The notes under the pieces were generated by a model, which had not been told where the DNA came from, did no database searches, and was given only the letters and a program-made list of their open reading frames with translations. The translations under genes were made by a program, and so were the position numbers. A DNA stretch of 6,414 nt from CAIWHR01 sp039931775 (lineage in GTDB: Bacteria > Pseudomonadota > Gammaproteobacteria > Burkholderiales > Casimicrobiaceae): the NCBI GenBank assembly GCA_039931775.1, contig JBDTRG010000194.1, positions 1-6,414 of the forward strand, in the 5' to 3' direction. Shown here one piece after another: positions 1 through 6,414 of the stretch (its first letter is position 1; the number at the start of each line of letters is the position of its first letter).

Positions 1-815
<815 letters not shown>

Positions 816-933
816 CGGATGCCTCGGATCATTGGGAAGAGCCCGCGCACGCCGACGAGGGCGATGATTCGTCACTTCGGTGGCACGGGAAACCTGACGC
901 CGAGGATGCGGACACCCCCGGCGCAATGCCGCC

Positions 934-960
934 ATTCTATCCGGCCATGCAAGCTGACAA
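934..960 (-). promoter_or_regulatory. Candidate sigma-70 promoter for asnS
   Basis: Read on the minus strand, TTGTCA (960-955) and TAGAAT (939-934) match the -35 and -10 consensus in five of six positions each. The spacer is 15 bases, shorter than the preferred 17, which is the main weakness. Transcription would start near 927 and give a leader of about 110 bases before the asnS ATG at 815. The position fits, because the 224-base gap between the hydrolase stop and asnS is long for a shared operon. No attenuator or T-box is evident in the leader. Confidence 0.35.
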
Positions 961-1039
961 CGATCCGTATTGCGCAGCCTCCTCGAAGAACGGGGCGCGA
1001 AGGCGACCTGAAGCCGGCTGCCGCGCCGCGGATCGGGCC

Positions 1040-1930
1040 CTAGCTGCGCAATGTCTTGTTGAAGAACGCGACGGTGCGCTCCCATGCGAGCTTCGCCGCG
1101 GCCTCGTCGTAGCGCGGTGTGGTGTCGTTGTTGAACCCGTGCTCGGTCGTCCCGTACTTGAACATTTCGTACTTCACCCCGGCGGCCTTCAGCGCGGTCT
1201 CGTACGCCGGCCAACCGGCATTGATCCGCTCGTCGTTGCCCGCGTATTGGACGAGCAACGCCGCCTTGATCTTCGCCGCATCCTCGGCGGTCGGTTGCGC
1301 GCCGTAGAACGGCACTCCGGCAACGAGGTCCGGCAACCGCGTCGCGAGCATGTTGACGATTCCGCCCCCGTAGCAGAAGCCGACGGCGCCGATCTTGCCG
1401 GTGCATTCGGGCAGGCCCTTCAGGAATTTTGCGGCCGCGATCCAGTCCGCGCGCGATTTCGTCTGGTCGAGCTTGGCGAACAGGTCGCGCGCCTTGTCCT
1501 CGTCGCCGGGGTATCCGCCGAGCGGGAACAGCGCATCGGGCGCGAACGCGACGAAATTGTCGAGCGCCAAGCGCCGCGCGATGTCGGCGATGTGCGGATT
1601 GAGCCCGCGATTCTCGTGGACGACGAGGACGCCCGGAAGCTTGCCGGGGGGCTTCGCCGGCATCACCAGGTAGCCGCGCATCGTACCGTAGCCTTCCGGT
1701 GACGCGTACTCGACGAAGCTCGCATTGATCCGGGGATCGTCCTTCGCCACCTTCTGCGCCTGCGCAAATTGCGGCGATAGCGCCTCGAGCAGCATCGTCG
1801 CGGTAACGCCGCCGACCGCGTACTTCGCGATGCCGTTAAGAAATCCTCGGCGGTCGGTGAGCCCGTGCACGTACTTGTCGAACCAGCGCAATACCTCCGG
1901 ATGAAAGTCCGCAGCCGTCTTCCTTTCCAC
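1040..1930 (-). CDS. Exported dienelactone hydrolase family protein, YghX type
   Basis: This is an alpha/beta hydrolase of the dienelactone hydrolase family, closely resembling E. coli YghX along its whole length (296 residues from the start chosen here). The physiological substrate of this subfamily is unknown to me. The expected triad is visible: nucleophile Cys186 in GFCYGGG, Asp233 in AGNDERIN, and His264 in TEHGF. Glu106 in VVHENRGLNP corresponds to the glutamate that contacts the cysteine in dienelactone hydrolase. The N-terminus carries a twin-arginine motif, DRRGFLNG (Arg27-Arg28), then a moderately hydrophobic stretch and an AQA at about 56-58, so export by the Tat system is likely. 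The start is set at the GTG at 1930: GGAGGA (1942-1937) lies 6 bases before it. Another in-frame GTG at 1936 touches that same site and would add only two residues. It lies 48 bases after the Ivy-domain gene and is probably cotranscribed with it. Confidence 0.9.
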   Translation of the reverse strand: MERKTAADFHPEVLRWFDKYVHGLTDRRGFLNGIAKYAVGGVTATMLLEALSPQFAQAQKVAKDDPRINASFVEYASPEGYGTMRGYLVMPAKPPGKLPGVLVVHENRGLNPHIADIARRLALDNFVAFAPDALFPLGGYPGDEDKARDLFAKLDQTKSRADWIAAAKFLKGLPECTGKIGAVGFCYGGGIVNMLATRLPDLVAGVPFYGAQPTAEDAAKIKAALLVQYAGNDERINAGWPAYETALKAAGVKYEMFKYGTTEHGFNNDTTPRYDEAAAKLAWERTVAFFNKTLRS

Positions 1931-1936
1931 GTTCAC

Positions 1937-1942
1937 TCCTCC
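1937..1942 (-). promoter_or_regulatory. Shine-Dalgarno site that decides the hydrolase start
   Basis: GGAGGA on the minus strand is a near-perfect ribosome binding site. It abuts the GTG at 1936 with no spacer and is 6 bases from the GTG at 1930. The second spacing is the normal one, so 1930 is preferred as start. Confidence 0.65.
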
Positions 1943-1978
1943 GTCAATGGGGACCTGCTCGAATCGCCGAGGAGACCG

Positions 1979-2809
1979 TCAGCGCGAACGCCACTCGGCG
2001 AGCCACAGCCGATCGAGCTCGGCCGCCACCGCCGGCGGCGGCGCGCCGATCAGCGTGGTCCGGCCGCGCTGGAAGATCTTTCCATAGACGACACTCCGGT
2101 TCGGCGAATAGAGCAACACGGCGTTGTTGTCGCCACAATCGTGATTCTTGCACGCGCTGGCGAGCGTGTAATCGACACTGACGACCTTCACCCGTTTCAT
2201 CGGCGGCGCCGGACCGTCGAGTTTCGCGAGCCATGCTTCGCTGACCTTCGGACCGAGCGCCCTGTAGTAGAGCGACCTGAACTTCGGATCCTTCAGCAGC
2301 GCCGTCGGCCCCAGCATCGGCTCGTCGATGCTCTTGTTCGGCGGCAGGGCTCCCTTCTTTGGAGGTTGGGAGCTGTTTTCCGGGGCCTGCGGGGCACAGT
2401 GGCGAAACTTCGATTTGAGCTGTGCGCTGCCGAGGGCCGTCCGCACTTTAGCGTCGCCATCGATGGTGATGTACTGTCCTGCCGTATCGCGAAAGACGAT
2501 GAACAGCAACTGCGAGCCACCCCGCACTTCGCTCATCAACGTCATCCGGTAGTTCGGTGGCGGAGACTGCCCGAAAAAGGCGGCCGCAGCCTGCAAGTTC
2601 TGTCCGGTGAGCCGCGTGCCCTGCGGGTCCACGATCAGCGCGTCGGCGGCCACCCGCAGAAACGGCAACTTCGCATTGCCGCAGTCGGTCGAATAGGTGC
2701 CGCCGAATGCCTTGAGCGTATCGGCGTCCAACCCGCCTTGCGCCCACACCGGCGCCATGGCCAGCATGGCAGCGGCGGCGGCGCGGGACAGGCATTCGAC
2801 AAGCTTCAT
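1979..2809 (-). CDS. Secreted two-domain protein with C-terminal Ivy-like lysozyme inhibitor domain
   Basis: The protein has 276 residues. Residues 1-23 look like a Sec signal peptide with a poly-alanine core and cleavage after VWA, so the mature protein should be periplasmic. The first domain (about 25-138) begins with AFGGTYSTDCG and contains GQSPPPNYRM and GQYITIDGD; I do not recognise a named family. Its only two cysteines, Cys43 and Cys138, bracket it and may form a disulfide. A proline- and lysine-rich linker (about 140-162) leads to a C-terminal domain (about 165-276) that resembles Ivy, the periplasmic inhibitor of C-type lysozyme. The key sign is CKNHDCG at 220-226, equivalent to CKPHDC in E. 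coli Ivy, whose loop histidine plugs the lysozyme active site. His223 is retained; proline is replaced by Asn222. The ATG at 2809 has GGGAG (2819-2815) 5 bases upstream. The gene precedes the Tat-type hydrolase by 48 bases, suggesting an operon. The Ivy assignment is by motif and overall pattern; inhibitory activity is inferred. Confidence 0.8.
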   Translation of the reverse strand: MKLVECLSRAAAAAMLAMAPVWAQGGLDADTLKAFGGTYSTDCGNAKLPFLRVAADALIVDPQGTRLTGQNLQAAAAFFGQSPPPNYRMTLMSEVRGGSQLLFIVFRDTAGQYITIDGDAKVRTALGSAQLKSKFRHCAPQAPENSSQPPKKGALPPNKSIDEPMLGPTALLKDPKFRSLYYRALGPKVSEAWLAKLDGPAPPMKRVKVVSVDYTLASACKNHDCGDNNAVLLYSPNRSVVYGKIFQRGRTTLIGAPPPAVAAELDRLWLAEWRSR

Positions 2810-2971
2810 GCAGACTCCCGGTTCTTGCAGATGCGATGGAGGGGTATCGCGCCAGGGGGGCGGGCACCGCGCGGCGGCACACGCCAGCGATTATCATCCA
2901 ACTCGCCGGCGCCGACCCTCTCGGCACGCATCTGCCAGACCGCATTCCGCGTAATTGTCCGGGAGCGGGCT

Positions 2972-3063
2972 CGCGAAAAGTAGGGTCAGACTCGACTTTT
3001 CCAGAATGCCGAACGACTGGCGACGATGTTCAGAATAAATCGAGTCTGACCCTAATTTTCGCG
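2972..3063. repeat. Inverted-repeat element (REP/MITE-like), 92 bases
   Basis: The left arm at 2972-2995 and the right arm at 3040-3063 are reverse complements over 24 bases with a single mismatch (G at 2980 against A at 3055, where T would pair). Both contain the core TAGGGTCAGACTCGA. The 44-base centre (2996-3039) is less symmetrical but holds CAGAAT twice (3002-3007 and 3031-3036) and a small GCC/GGC hairpin (3008-3021). The element contains no coding frame of note and is more AT-rich than its surroundings. It lies between divergently oriented genes. From memory, GGGTCAGACTCGA-like termini recur as scattered intergenic repeats in beta- and gammaproteobacteria, often near Y1-type (REP-associated) transposases; that link is unverified here. 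As RNA it would fold into a long hairpin and could act as a terminator or as part of the 5' leader of the downstream hydrolase. No clear target-site duplication is visible. Confidence 0.75.
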
Positions 3064-3075
3064 TCGTAATCCCTA

Positions 3076-3918
3076 ATGACCACCGCACCCCCCGATGATC
3101 GCGGTTCGCGCAAGCGCATCGGATGGATTCGCACCGCCACGCTGGTCGCCTCGATCGTGCTTGCGGTCTACGGGACAGCCATCGCCTGGGTTTCGCTGCG
3201 GCAGGAGTCGCTGCTGTTCCATCCGATACCGCTTCCACGCGAATACTCCTTTGCGCCGCCGGACGTACACGAGGTCAGCGTCGACGTCGATGGCGCCACC
3301 CTGTCGGCGCTGCACTTTCGGCTTCCGAATCCCAAAGGCGTCGTGTTCTTCCTGCATGGCAACAGCGGCAATCTGGCGACGTGGTTCACTGCATCGTCGT
3401 TCTACCGTGACGCGAACTTCGACCTCTTCATGGTCGACTATCGCGGCTTCGGCAAAAGCACCGGCCGGATCGGAAGCGAGACCGAGCTCCGCGGCGACGT
3501 TCGCAAGGCATGGGACGCCGTGGCCCCGATGTACCAGGGCAAGCGCACGGTGATCTACGGCCGCTCGCTCGGCACGGCGCTGGCGGCCGGCCTCGCGGCC
3601 GAAGTGCAGCCGGATCTCACGATTCTGGTTTCTCCGTACTGGAGTGTCGCCGATCTCGCGCGGACCCATTTTCCATGGGTGCCGGCGGCGCTCGTCCGCT
3701 ATCCGCTGGCCACGTATGCCGACGTGCGCCGCATCCGGACGCCGGTGCTACTGGTCCATGGCGAAGACGACCGGCTGATTCCGATCGACGACAGCGAGCG
3801 GTTGCTGACCGTGGCACCTCAGGGCGAGCTGCTGCGCGTACCCGGCGCGCATCACGACGACGTGCACCAGTTCGACGTCTATCTTGATTCGCTCGCCCGC
3901 CACCTTTCGCGGCTGTAG
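3076..3918 (+). CDS. Membrane-anchored alpha/beta hydrolase (YfhR-like)
   Basis: This 280-residue protein resembles the YfhR group of serine alpha/beta hydrolases, whose natural substrates are poorly defined. A basic N-terminus (SRKR at 11-14) precedes one hydrophobic segment at about 20-40, so it is probably anchored in the inner membrane. The catalytic domain probably lies on the periplasmic side, which is inferred from the positive-inside rule. The oxyanion-hole loop is FFLHGNSGNL (91-100), followed by VDYRGFGKSTG (120-130). The nucleophile elbow is YGRSLGTA with Ser164, the acid is Asp232 in HGEDDRLIP, and the base is His259 in GAHHDD. All three triad residues are therefore present. The ATG at 3076 has no recognisable Shine-Dalgarno sequence, and the inverted-repeat element ends 12 bases before it, so translation may be leaderless, weak, or altered by the element. 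The gene converges on rplQ, with a terminator between. Confidence 0.88.
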   Translation: MTTAPPDDRGSRKRIGWIRTATLVASIVLAVYGTAIAWVSLRQESLLFHPIPLPREYSFAPPDVHEVSVDVDGATLSALHFRLPNPKGVVFFLHGNSGNLATWFTASSFYRDANFDLFMVDYRGFGKSTGRIGSETELRGDVRKAWDAVAPMYQGKRTVIYGRSLGTALAAGLAAEVQPDLTILVSPYWSVADLARTHFPWVPAALVRYPLATYADVRRIRTPVLLVHGEDDRLIPIDDSERLLTVAPQGELLRVPGAHHDDVHQFDVYLDSLARHLSRL

Positions 3919-3930
3919 CGAACGGAAAGC

Positions 3931-3960
3931 AAAAAGGCCGGGCGCAACACGCCCGGCCTT
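3931..3960 (-). terminator. Rho-independent terminator of the alpha operon
   Basis: A perfect 11-base-pair GC-rich stem (3934-3944 with 3950-3960) encloses a 5-base loop. On the minus strand the hairpin is followed by a run of five T (3935-3931, of which two belong to the stem), which is the arrangement of an intrinsic terminator 26 bases after the rplQ stop codon. On the plus strand only two T and then C-rich sequence follow the stem, so it may stop the converging hydrolase transcript less efficiently. Confidence 0.9.
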
Positions 3961-3985
3961 CGCCGTCGACTCCCTTGGCCGGACG

Positions 3986-4384
3986 CTACGCGGCCTTGGC
4001 GGCTTCCGTCGCTTCGGCGGCCTTCTCGGGGCGATCGACCAGCTCGACCAGCGCCATCGGCGCGTTATCGCCGACGCGGAATCCGAACTTGAGGATGCGC
4101 AGGTAACCGCCCGGACGCGCCTTGTAGCGTGGGCCGAGCTCGTTGAAGAGCTTGGTCACGACTTCGCGATCGCGCAGCCGGTTGAACGCGAGCCGGCGGT
4201 TGGCGAGTGTGGCGTCCTTGGCGAGCGTGATCAACGGCTCCGCGACGCGGCGAAGTTCCTTCGCCTTCGGCAGCGTGGTCTTGATGACCTCGTGCGTCAG
4301 CAGCGAATTGGTCATGTTGCGCAGCATCGCGAGGCGATGGCTGCTGGTGCGGTTCAGCTTCCGCAGGCCGTGACGGTGGCGCAT
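3986..4384 (-). CDS. rplQ: 50S ribosomal protein L17
   Basis: L17 is a large-subunit protein near the exit-tunnel side of the ribosome. The 132-residue product is close to the usual 127-135 residues. It begins with the diagnostic MRHRHGLRKLNRTSSHRLAM and has TNSLLTHEVIKTTLPKAKEL (25-44) and the C-terminal GGYLRILKFGFRVGDNAPMA (91-110). The tail from about residue 117 is alanine- and glutamate-rich, as is common and variable in this family. The ATG at 4384 has AAGGAAG (4398-4392) 7 bases upstream. It is the last gene of the alpha operon, 30 bases after rpoA, and is followed by a strong terminator. Confidence 0.98.
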   Translation of the reverse strand: MRHRHGLRKLNRTSSHRLAMLRNMTNSLLTHEVIKTTLPKAKELRRVAEPLITLAKDATLANRRLAFNRLRDREVVTKLFNELGPRYKARPGGYLRILKFGFRVGDNAPMALVELVDRPEKAAEATEAAKAA

Positions 4385-4414
4385 GGTTCTGCTTCCTTGG
4401 TTTTCGCGCGCGGG

Positions 4415-5392
4415 TTACGGGCGGTCGAGTCCGGCCGGAGGCCAGTTCTCGAGCTTCATCCCCAGCGAAAGCCCGCGCGACGCGAGCACTTCCTTGATCT
4501 CGTTCAACGACTTGCGTCCGAGGTTCGGAGTCTTCAGCAATTCCGTCTCGGTGCGCTGGATGAGATCGCCGATGTAATAGATGTTCTCGGCCTTCAGGCA
4601 ATTCGCCGAGCGGACCGTCAGCTCGAGATCGTCCACCGGGCGCAGCAGGATCGGATCGACCTGCGGCGACGAACGCTCCGCCGCCGGTTGATCGGTGCCC
4701 TGCAGATCGGCGAAGACCGACAGCTGCTCGACGAGCACGGAGGCGGCATAGCGCACCGCTTGCTCCGGCTCGACGACGCCGTTGGTTTCGATGTCGAGCA
4801 CGAGCTTGTCCAGGTCGGTGCGTTGCTCGACCCGCGCGCTCTCGACCGCGTAGGTGACGCGGCGAACCGGGCTGAACGAAGCGTCGAGCAGAATGCTGCC
4901 GATCGTGCGGCCGCCATCGGGCTTGATCCGGGCGGTCGCCGGCTGATAGCCGCGGCCCTTCTCGACCTTGATCTCCATCTCGATCTTTCCGCCGGCGGTC
5001 AAATGCGCGATCAGGTGATCGGGATTGATGATCTCGACGTCGTGGTTGGGCTCGATGTCCGCGGCCGTGACGGGACCTTCGCCCGTCTTGGCGAGCTTCA
5101 GCAGCACGTGGTCGCGGTTGTGGAGCTTCAGCACCACGCCCTTGAGGTTCAGCAGAATGTCGACGACATCCTCCTGCACCCCGTCGAGCGCCGAGTATTC
5201 GTGCAGCACGCCCGTGATCCTGACCTCGGTGGGGGCGTAGCCCGGCATGGACGACAGAAGCACGCGCCGAAGCGCGTTGCCGAGCGTGTGGCCGTAACCC
5301 CGCTCGAACGGCTCCATCACCACCTTGGCGTGGAACGGCGAGCTGGACTGGACGTCGATGATGCGCGGTTTCAACAGGACATTGCTCTGCAT
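4415..5392 (-). CDS. rpoA: DNA-directed RNA polymerase subunit alpha
   Basis: The alpha subunit dimerises to nucleate RNA polymerase assembly and contacts UP elements and activators. The product has 325 residues, against 329 in E. coli. The N-terminal dimerisation domain (about 1-230) has the signature EPFERGYGHTLGNALRRVLL (27-46) and the region around residues 187-204 with RVEQRTDLDKL. A short linker (about 231-245) is rich in Gln, Ala, Ser and Pro. The C-terminal domain (about 247-320) has ILLRPVDDLELTVRSANCLK (248-267), in which Arg261 matches the DNA-contacting Arg265 of E. coli, followed by the helix-hairpin-helix TPNLGRKSLNEIKEVL (288-303). The ATG at 5392 has AAAGG (5403-5399) 6 bases upstream. 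It sits 74 bases after rpsD and 30 bases before rplQ, in the standard alpha-operon order. Confidence 0.99.
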   Translation of the reverse strand: MQSNVLLKPRIIDVQSSSPFHAKVVMEPFERGYGHTLGNALRRVLLSSMPGYAPTEVRITGVLHEYSALDGVQEDVVDILLNLKGVVLKLHNRDHVLLKLAKTGEGPVTAADIEPNHDVEIINPDHLIAHLTAGGKIEMEIKVEKGRGYQPATARIKPDGGRTIGSILLDASFSPVRRVTYAVESARVEQRTDLDKLVLDIETNGVVEPEQAVRYAASVLVEQLSVFADLQGTDQPAAERSSPQVDPILLRPVDDLELTVRSANCLKAENIYYIGDLIQRTETELLKTPNLGRKSLNEIKEVLASRGLSLGMKLENWPPAGLDRP

Positions 5393-5466
5393 GCGGAACC
5401 TTTATGCCGGAGAACTTCTGGTGGACCCGAAGGCGAGCGGCCGAAACCGTCGCCGTCGAACATCCT

Positions 5467-6090
5467 TTACTTCGAATACAACTCGACCACGAGGCTTTCG
5501 TTGATGTCCTGCGCAAACTCGGATCGGTCCGGCGCACCCTTGAACGTGCCGGACATCTTCTTCACATCGACTTCCACCCACGACGGGAAGCCCACTTTTT
5601 CCGCGAGCTGCAGCGCATCCTGGATGCGCAGCTGCCCCTTCGCCTTCTCGGTCACGCCGATGAGGTCAGACGCCTTGATCAGCGCCGACGGGATGTTGAG
5701 GACGCGCCCGTTGACGGTGACCGAGCCGTGGGTGACGAGCTGGCGCGCTTCGGCACGGGTCGAACCCAACCCCATCCGGTAGACGACATTGTCGAGCCGT
5801 GACTCAAGCAGCTGCAGCAGGTTGGTGCCCGTCGAGCCCTTGCGGCGCGCGGCCTCACCAAAGTACCGCCGGAACTGACGTTCCATGATGCCGTAGGTCC
5901 GGCGCAGCTTCTGCTTTTCGCGCAGCTGGTTGCCGTAGTCCGACATGCGCATGCCCGACCGCACGCCGTGCTGGCCGGGCTTGGTCTCGAGCTTGCACTT
6001 GGTTTCGAGCGAGCGGCGCGCGCTCTTCAGGAAAAGGTCGGTACCTTCCCTGCGCGCGAGCTTGCATTTGGGTCCGGTATATCGAGCCAC
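5467..6090 (-). CDS. rpsD: 30S ribosomal protein S4
   Basis: S4 is a primary 16S rRNA-binding protein that starts assembly of the 30S body. In E. coli it also represses translation of its own operon by binding the leader mRNA before rpsM, a region outside this window. The 207-residue product has the usual length. It has the N-terminal MARYTGPKCKLARREG, the PGQHG loop (38-42), SDYGNQLREKQKLRRTYG (50-67), and an S4 RNA-binding domain at about 97-158 (SRLDNVVYRMG, then TRAEARQLVTHGSVTVNGR). The typical C-terminal INESLVVELYSK is intact. Only Cys9 and Cys32 remain of the four-cysteine zinc site found in some S4 proteins, so zinc binding is unlikely. Translation starts at a GTG, with GGGGA (6103-6099) 8 bases upstream. 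It lies 25 bases after rpsK. Confidence 0.98.
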   Translation of the reverse strand: MARYTGPKCKLARREGTDLFLKSARRSLETKCKLETKPGQHGVRSGMRMSDYGNQLREKQKLRRTYGIMERQFRRYFGEAARRKGSTGTNLLQLLESRLDNVVYRMGLGSTRAEARQLVTHGSVTVNGRVLNIPSALIKASDLIGVTEKAKGQLRIQDALQLAEKVGFPSWVEVDVKKMSGTFKGAPDRSEFAQDINESLVVELYSK

Positions 6091-6115
6091 TTTGCGTTTC
6101 CCCGTGAATCGTTGG

Positions 6116-6414
6116 TCAGATGCGGCGGCGTTTCGGCGGGCGGCAGCCGTTGTGCGGAATCGGCGTGACGTCCGAGATGCTCGTGATCTTCATCCCGAGC
6201 GCATTCAGCGCGCGCACCGCCGATTCGCGGCCGGGGCCCGGCCCCTTGATCCGCACTTCGAGGTTCTTGACGCCGCATTCCACCGCGACGCGGCCGGCTT
6301 TCTCGGCGGCGACCTGCGCGGCGAACGGCGTCGATTTGCGCGAGCCCTTGAAACCGGCTCCGCCCGAGGTCGCCCACGACAGCGCGTTGCCCTGGCGGTC
6401 GGTGATCGTGATGA
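6116..6414 (-). CDS. rpsK: 30S ribosomal protein S11, C-terminal part (runs off right edge)
   Basis: S11 sits in the platform of the 30S subunit, contacts 16S rRNA near the E site and is close to the mRNA. The window holds the last 98 residues and the TGA stop; the family has about 129 residues, so about 30 residues are missing at the N-terminus. Visible signatures are ITITDRQGNALSWATSGG, GFKGSRKSTPFAAQVAAE, NLEVRIKGPGPGRES, and the C-terminal TSISDVTPIPHNGCRPPKRR. The frame is open to the edge of the window with no frameshift. rpsD begins 25 bases downstream, consistent with polycistronic transcription from a promoter outside the window. Confidence 0.98.
   Translation of the reverse strand, partial: ITITDRQGNALSWATSGGAGFKGSRKSTPFAAQVAAEKAGRVAVECGVKNLEVRIKGPGPGRESAVRALNALGMKITSISDVTPIPHNGCRPPKRRRI

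Noticed and set aside
1000..1039. GC-rich palindromic bases after the hydrolase stop as a terminator
   Set aside because: The possible stems (CCGCGGCGCGG) are short and no T run follows on the minus strand.
2890..2920. GATAAT on the minus strand (2895-2890) as a -10 box for the Ivy-domain gene
   Set aside because: No acceptable -35 hexamer lies 16-18 bases upstream and there is no extended -10 TG, so a promoter cannot be placed with confidence, although one is expected somewhere in 2820-2975.
1865..2983. Plus-strand open frame (372 codons) over the Ivy-domain gene
   Set aside because: It is antisense to a gene with a signal peptide, a good ribosome binding site and a recognisable domain; the product is Arg-rich and unlike any known family.
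2947..3075. Flanking GTAAT copies around the inverted-repeat element as a target-site duplication
   Set aside because: The two copies are not at equal distances from the element ends and match for only five bases, which chance explains.
5393..5466. Internal promoter or regulatory hairpin in the rpsD-rpoA gap
   Set aside because: Apart from the rpoA ribosome binding site I see no -10/-35 pair or strong stem in these 74 bases.
4065..5537. Long minus-strand open frame (490 codons) out of frame with rpoA and rplQ
   Set aside because: It overlaps the real genes in another frame and shows low-complexity Arg/Ala/Gly-rich composition, typical of GC-rich shadow frames.
3884..5782. Long plus-strand open frame (632 codons) spanning rplQ, rpoA and part of rpsD
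   Set aside because: It is antisense to three highly conserved genes, is rich in Arg, Ala, Asp and Leu as expected from GC-rich complement frames, has no ribosome binding site, and resembles no family.

Overview
This window is a chromosomal housekeeping segment from a high-GC proteobacterium, most likely a betaproteobacterium. The evidence for this is the close match of the ribosomal proteins S4, S11 and L17 and of RNA polymerase alpha to proteobacterial forms, the S4 variant with PKCKLARREG at its start, the GC-rich third codon positions, and the E. coli-like asparaginyl-tRNA synthetase and YghX-type hydrolase. The exact genus cannot be read from the sequence.

Left part (1 to about 2810, all on the minus strand). 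Reading in the direction of transcription, a two-domain exported protein ending in an Ivy-type (inhibitor of vertebrate lysozyme) domain is followed closely by a Tat-signal dienelactone hydrolase of the YghX type. After a 224-base gap with a plausible promoter comes the 5' part of asnS, which runs off the left edge. The first two genes look like a small operon of envelope or exported proteins. asnS probably has its own promoter.

Middle (2810 to 3975). The gap between the minus-strand Ivy gene and a plus-strand membrane-anchored alpha/beta hydrolase holds a compact mobile-looking or REP-like element: two 24-base inverted arms (one mismatch) around a 44-base centre, carrying the core GGGTCAGACTCGA. 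Its right edge lies only 12 bases before the hydrolase start codon, which has no visible Shine-Dalgarno sequence. The hydrolase converges on the end of the ribosomal operon, and a strong intrinsic terminator separates the two.

Right part (3986 to 6414, minus strand). This is the distal alpha operon in the canonical order rpsK (partial), rpsD, rpoA, rplQ, with short gaps, good ribosome binding sites, and the terminator directly after rplQ. Nothing is broken in it. Large open frames antisense to these genes are by-products of GC-rich codon usage.

The window does not contain an obvious new multi-gene system. The points most worth a second look are the Ivy-domain fusion protein and the inverted-repeat element.
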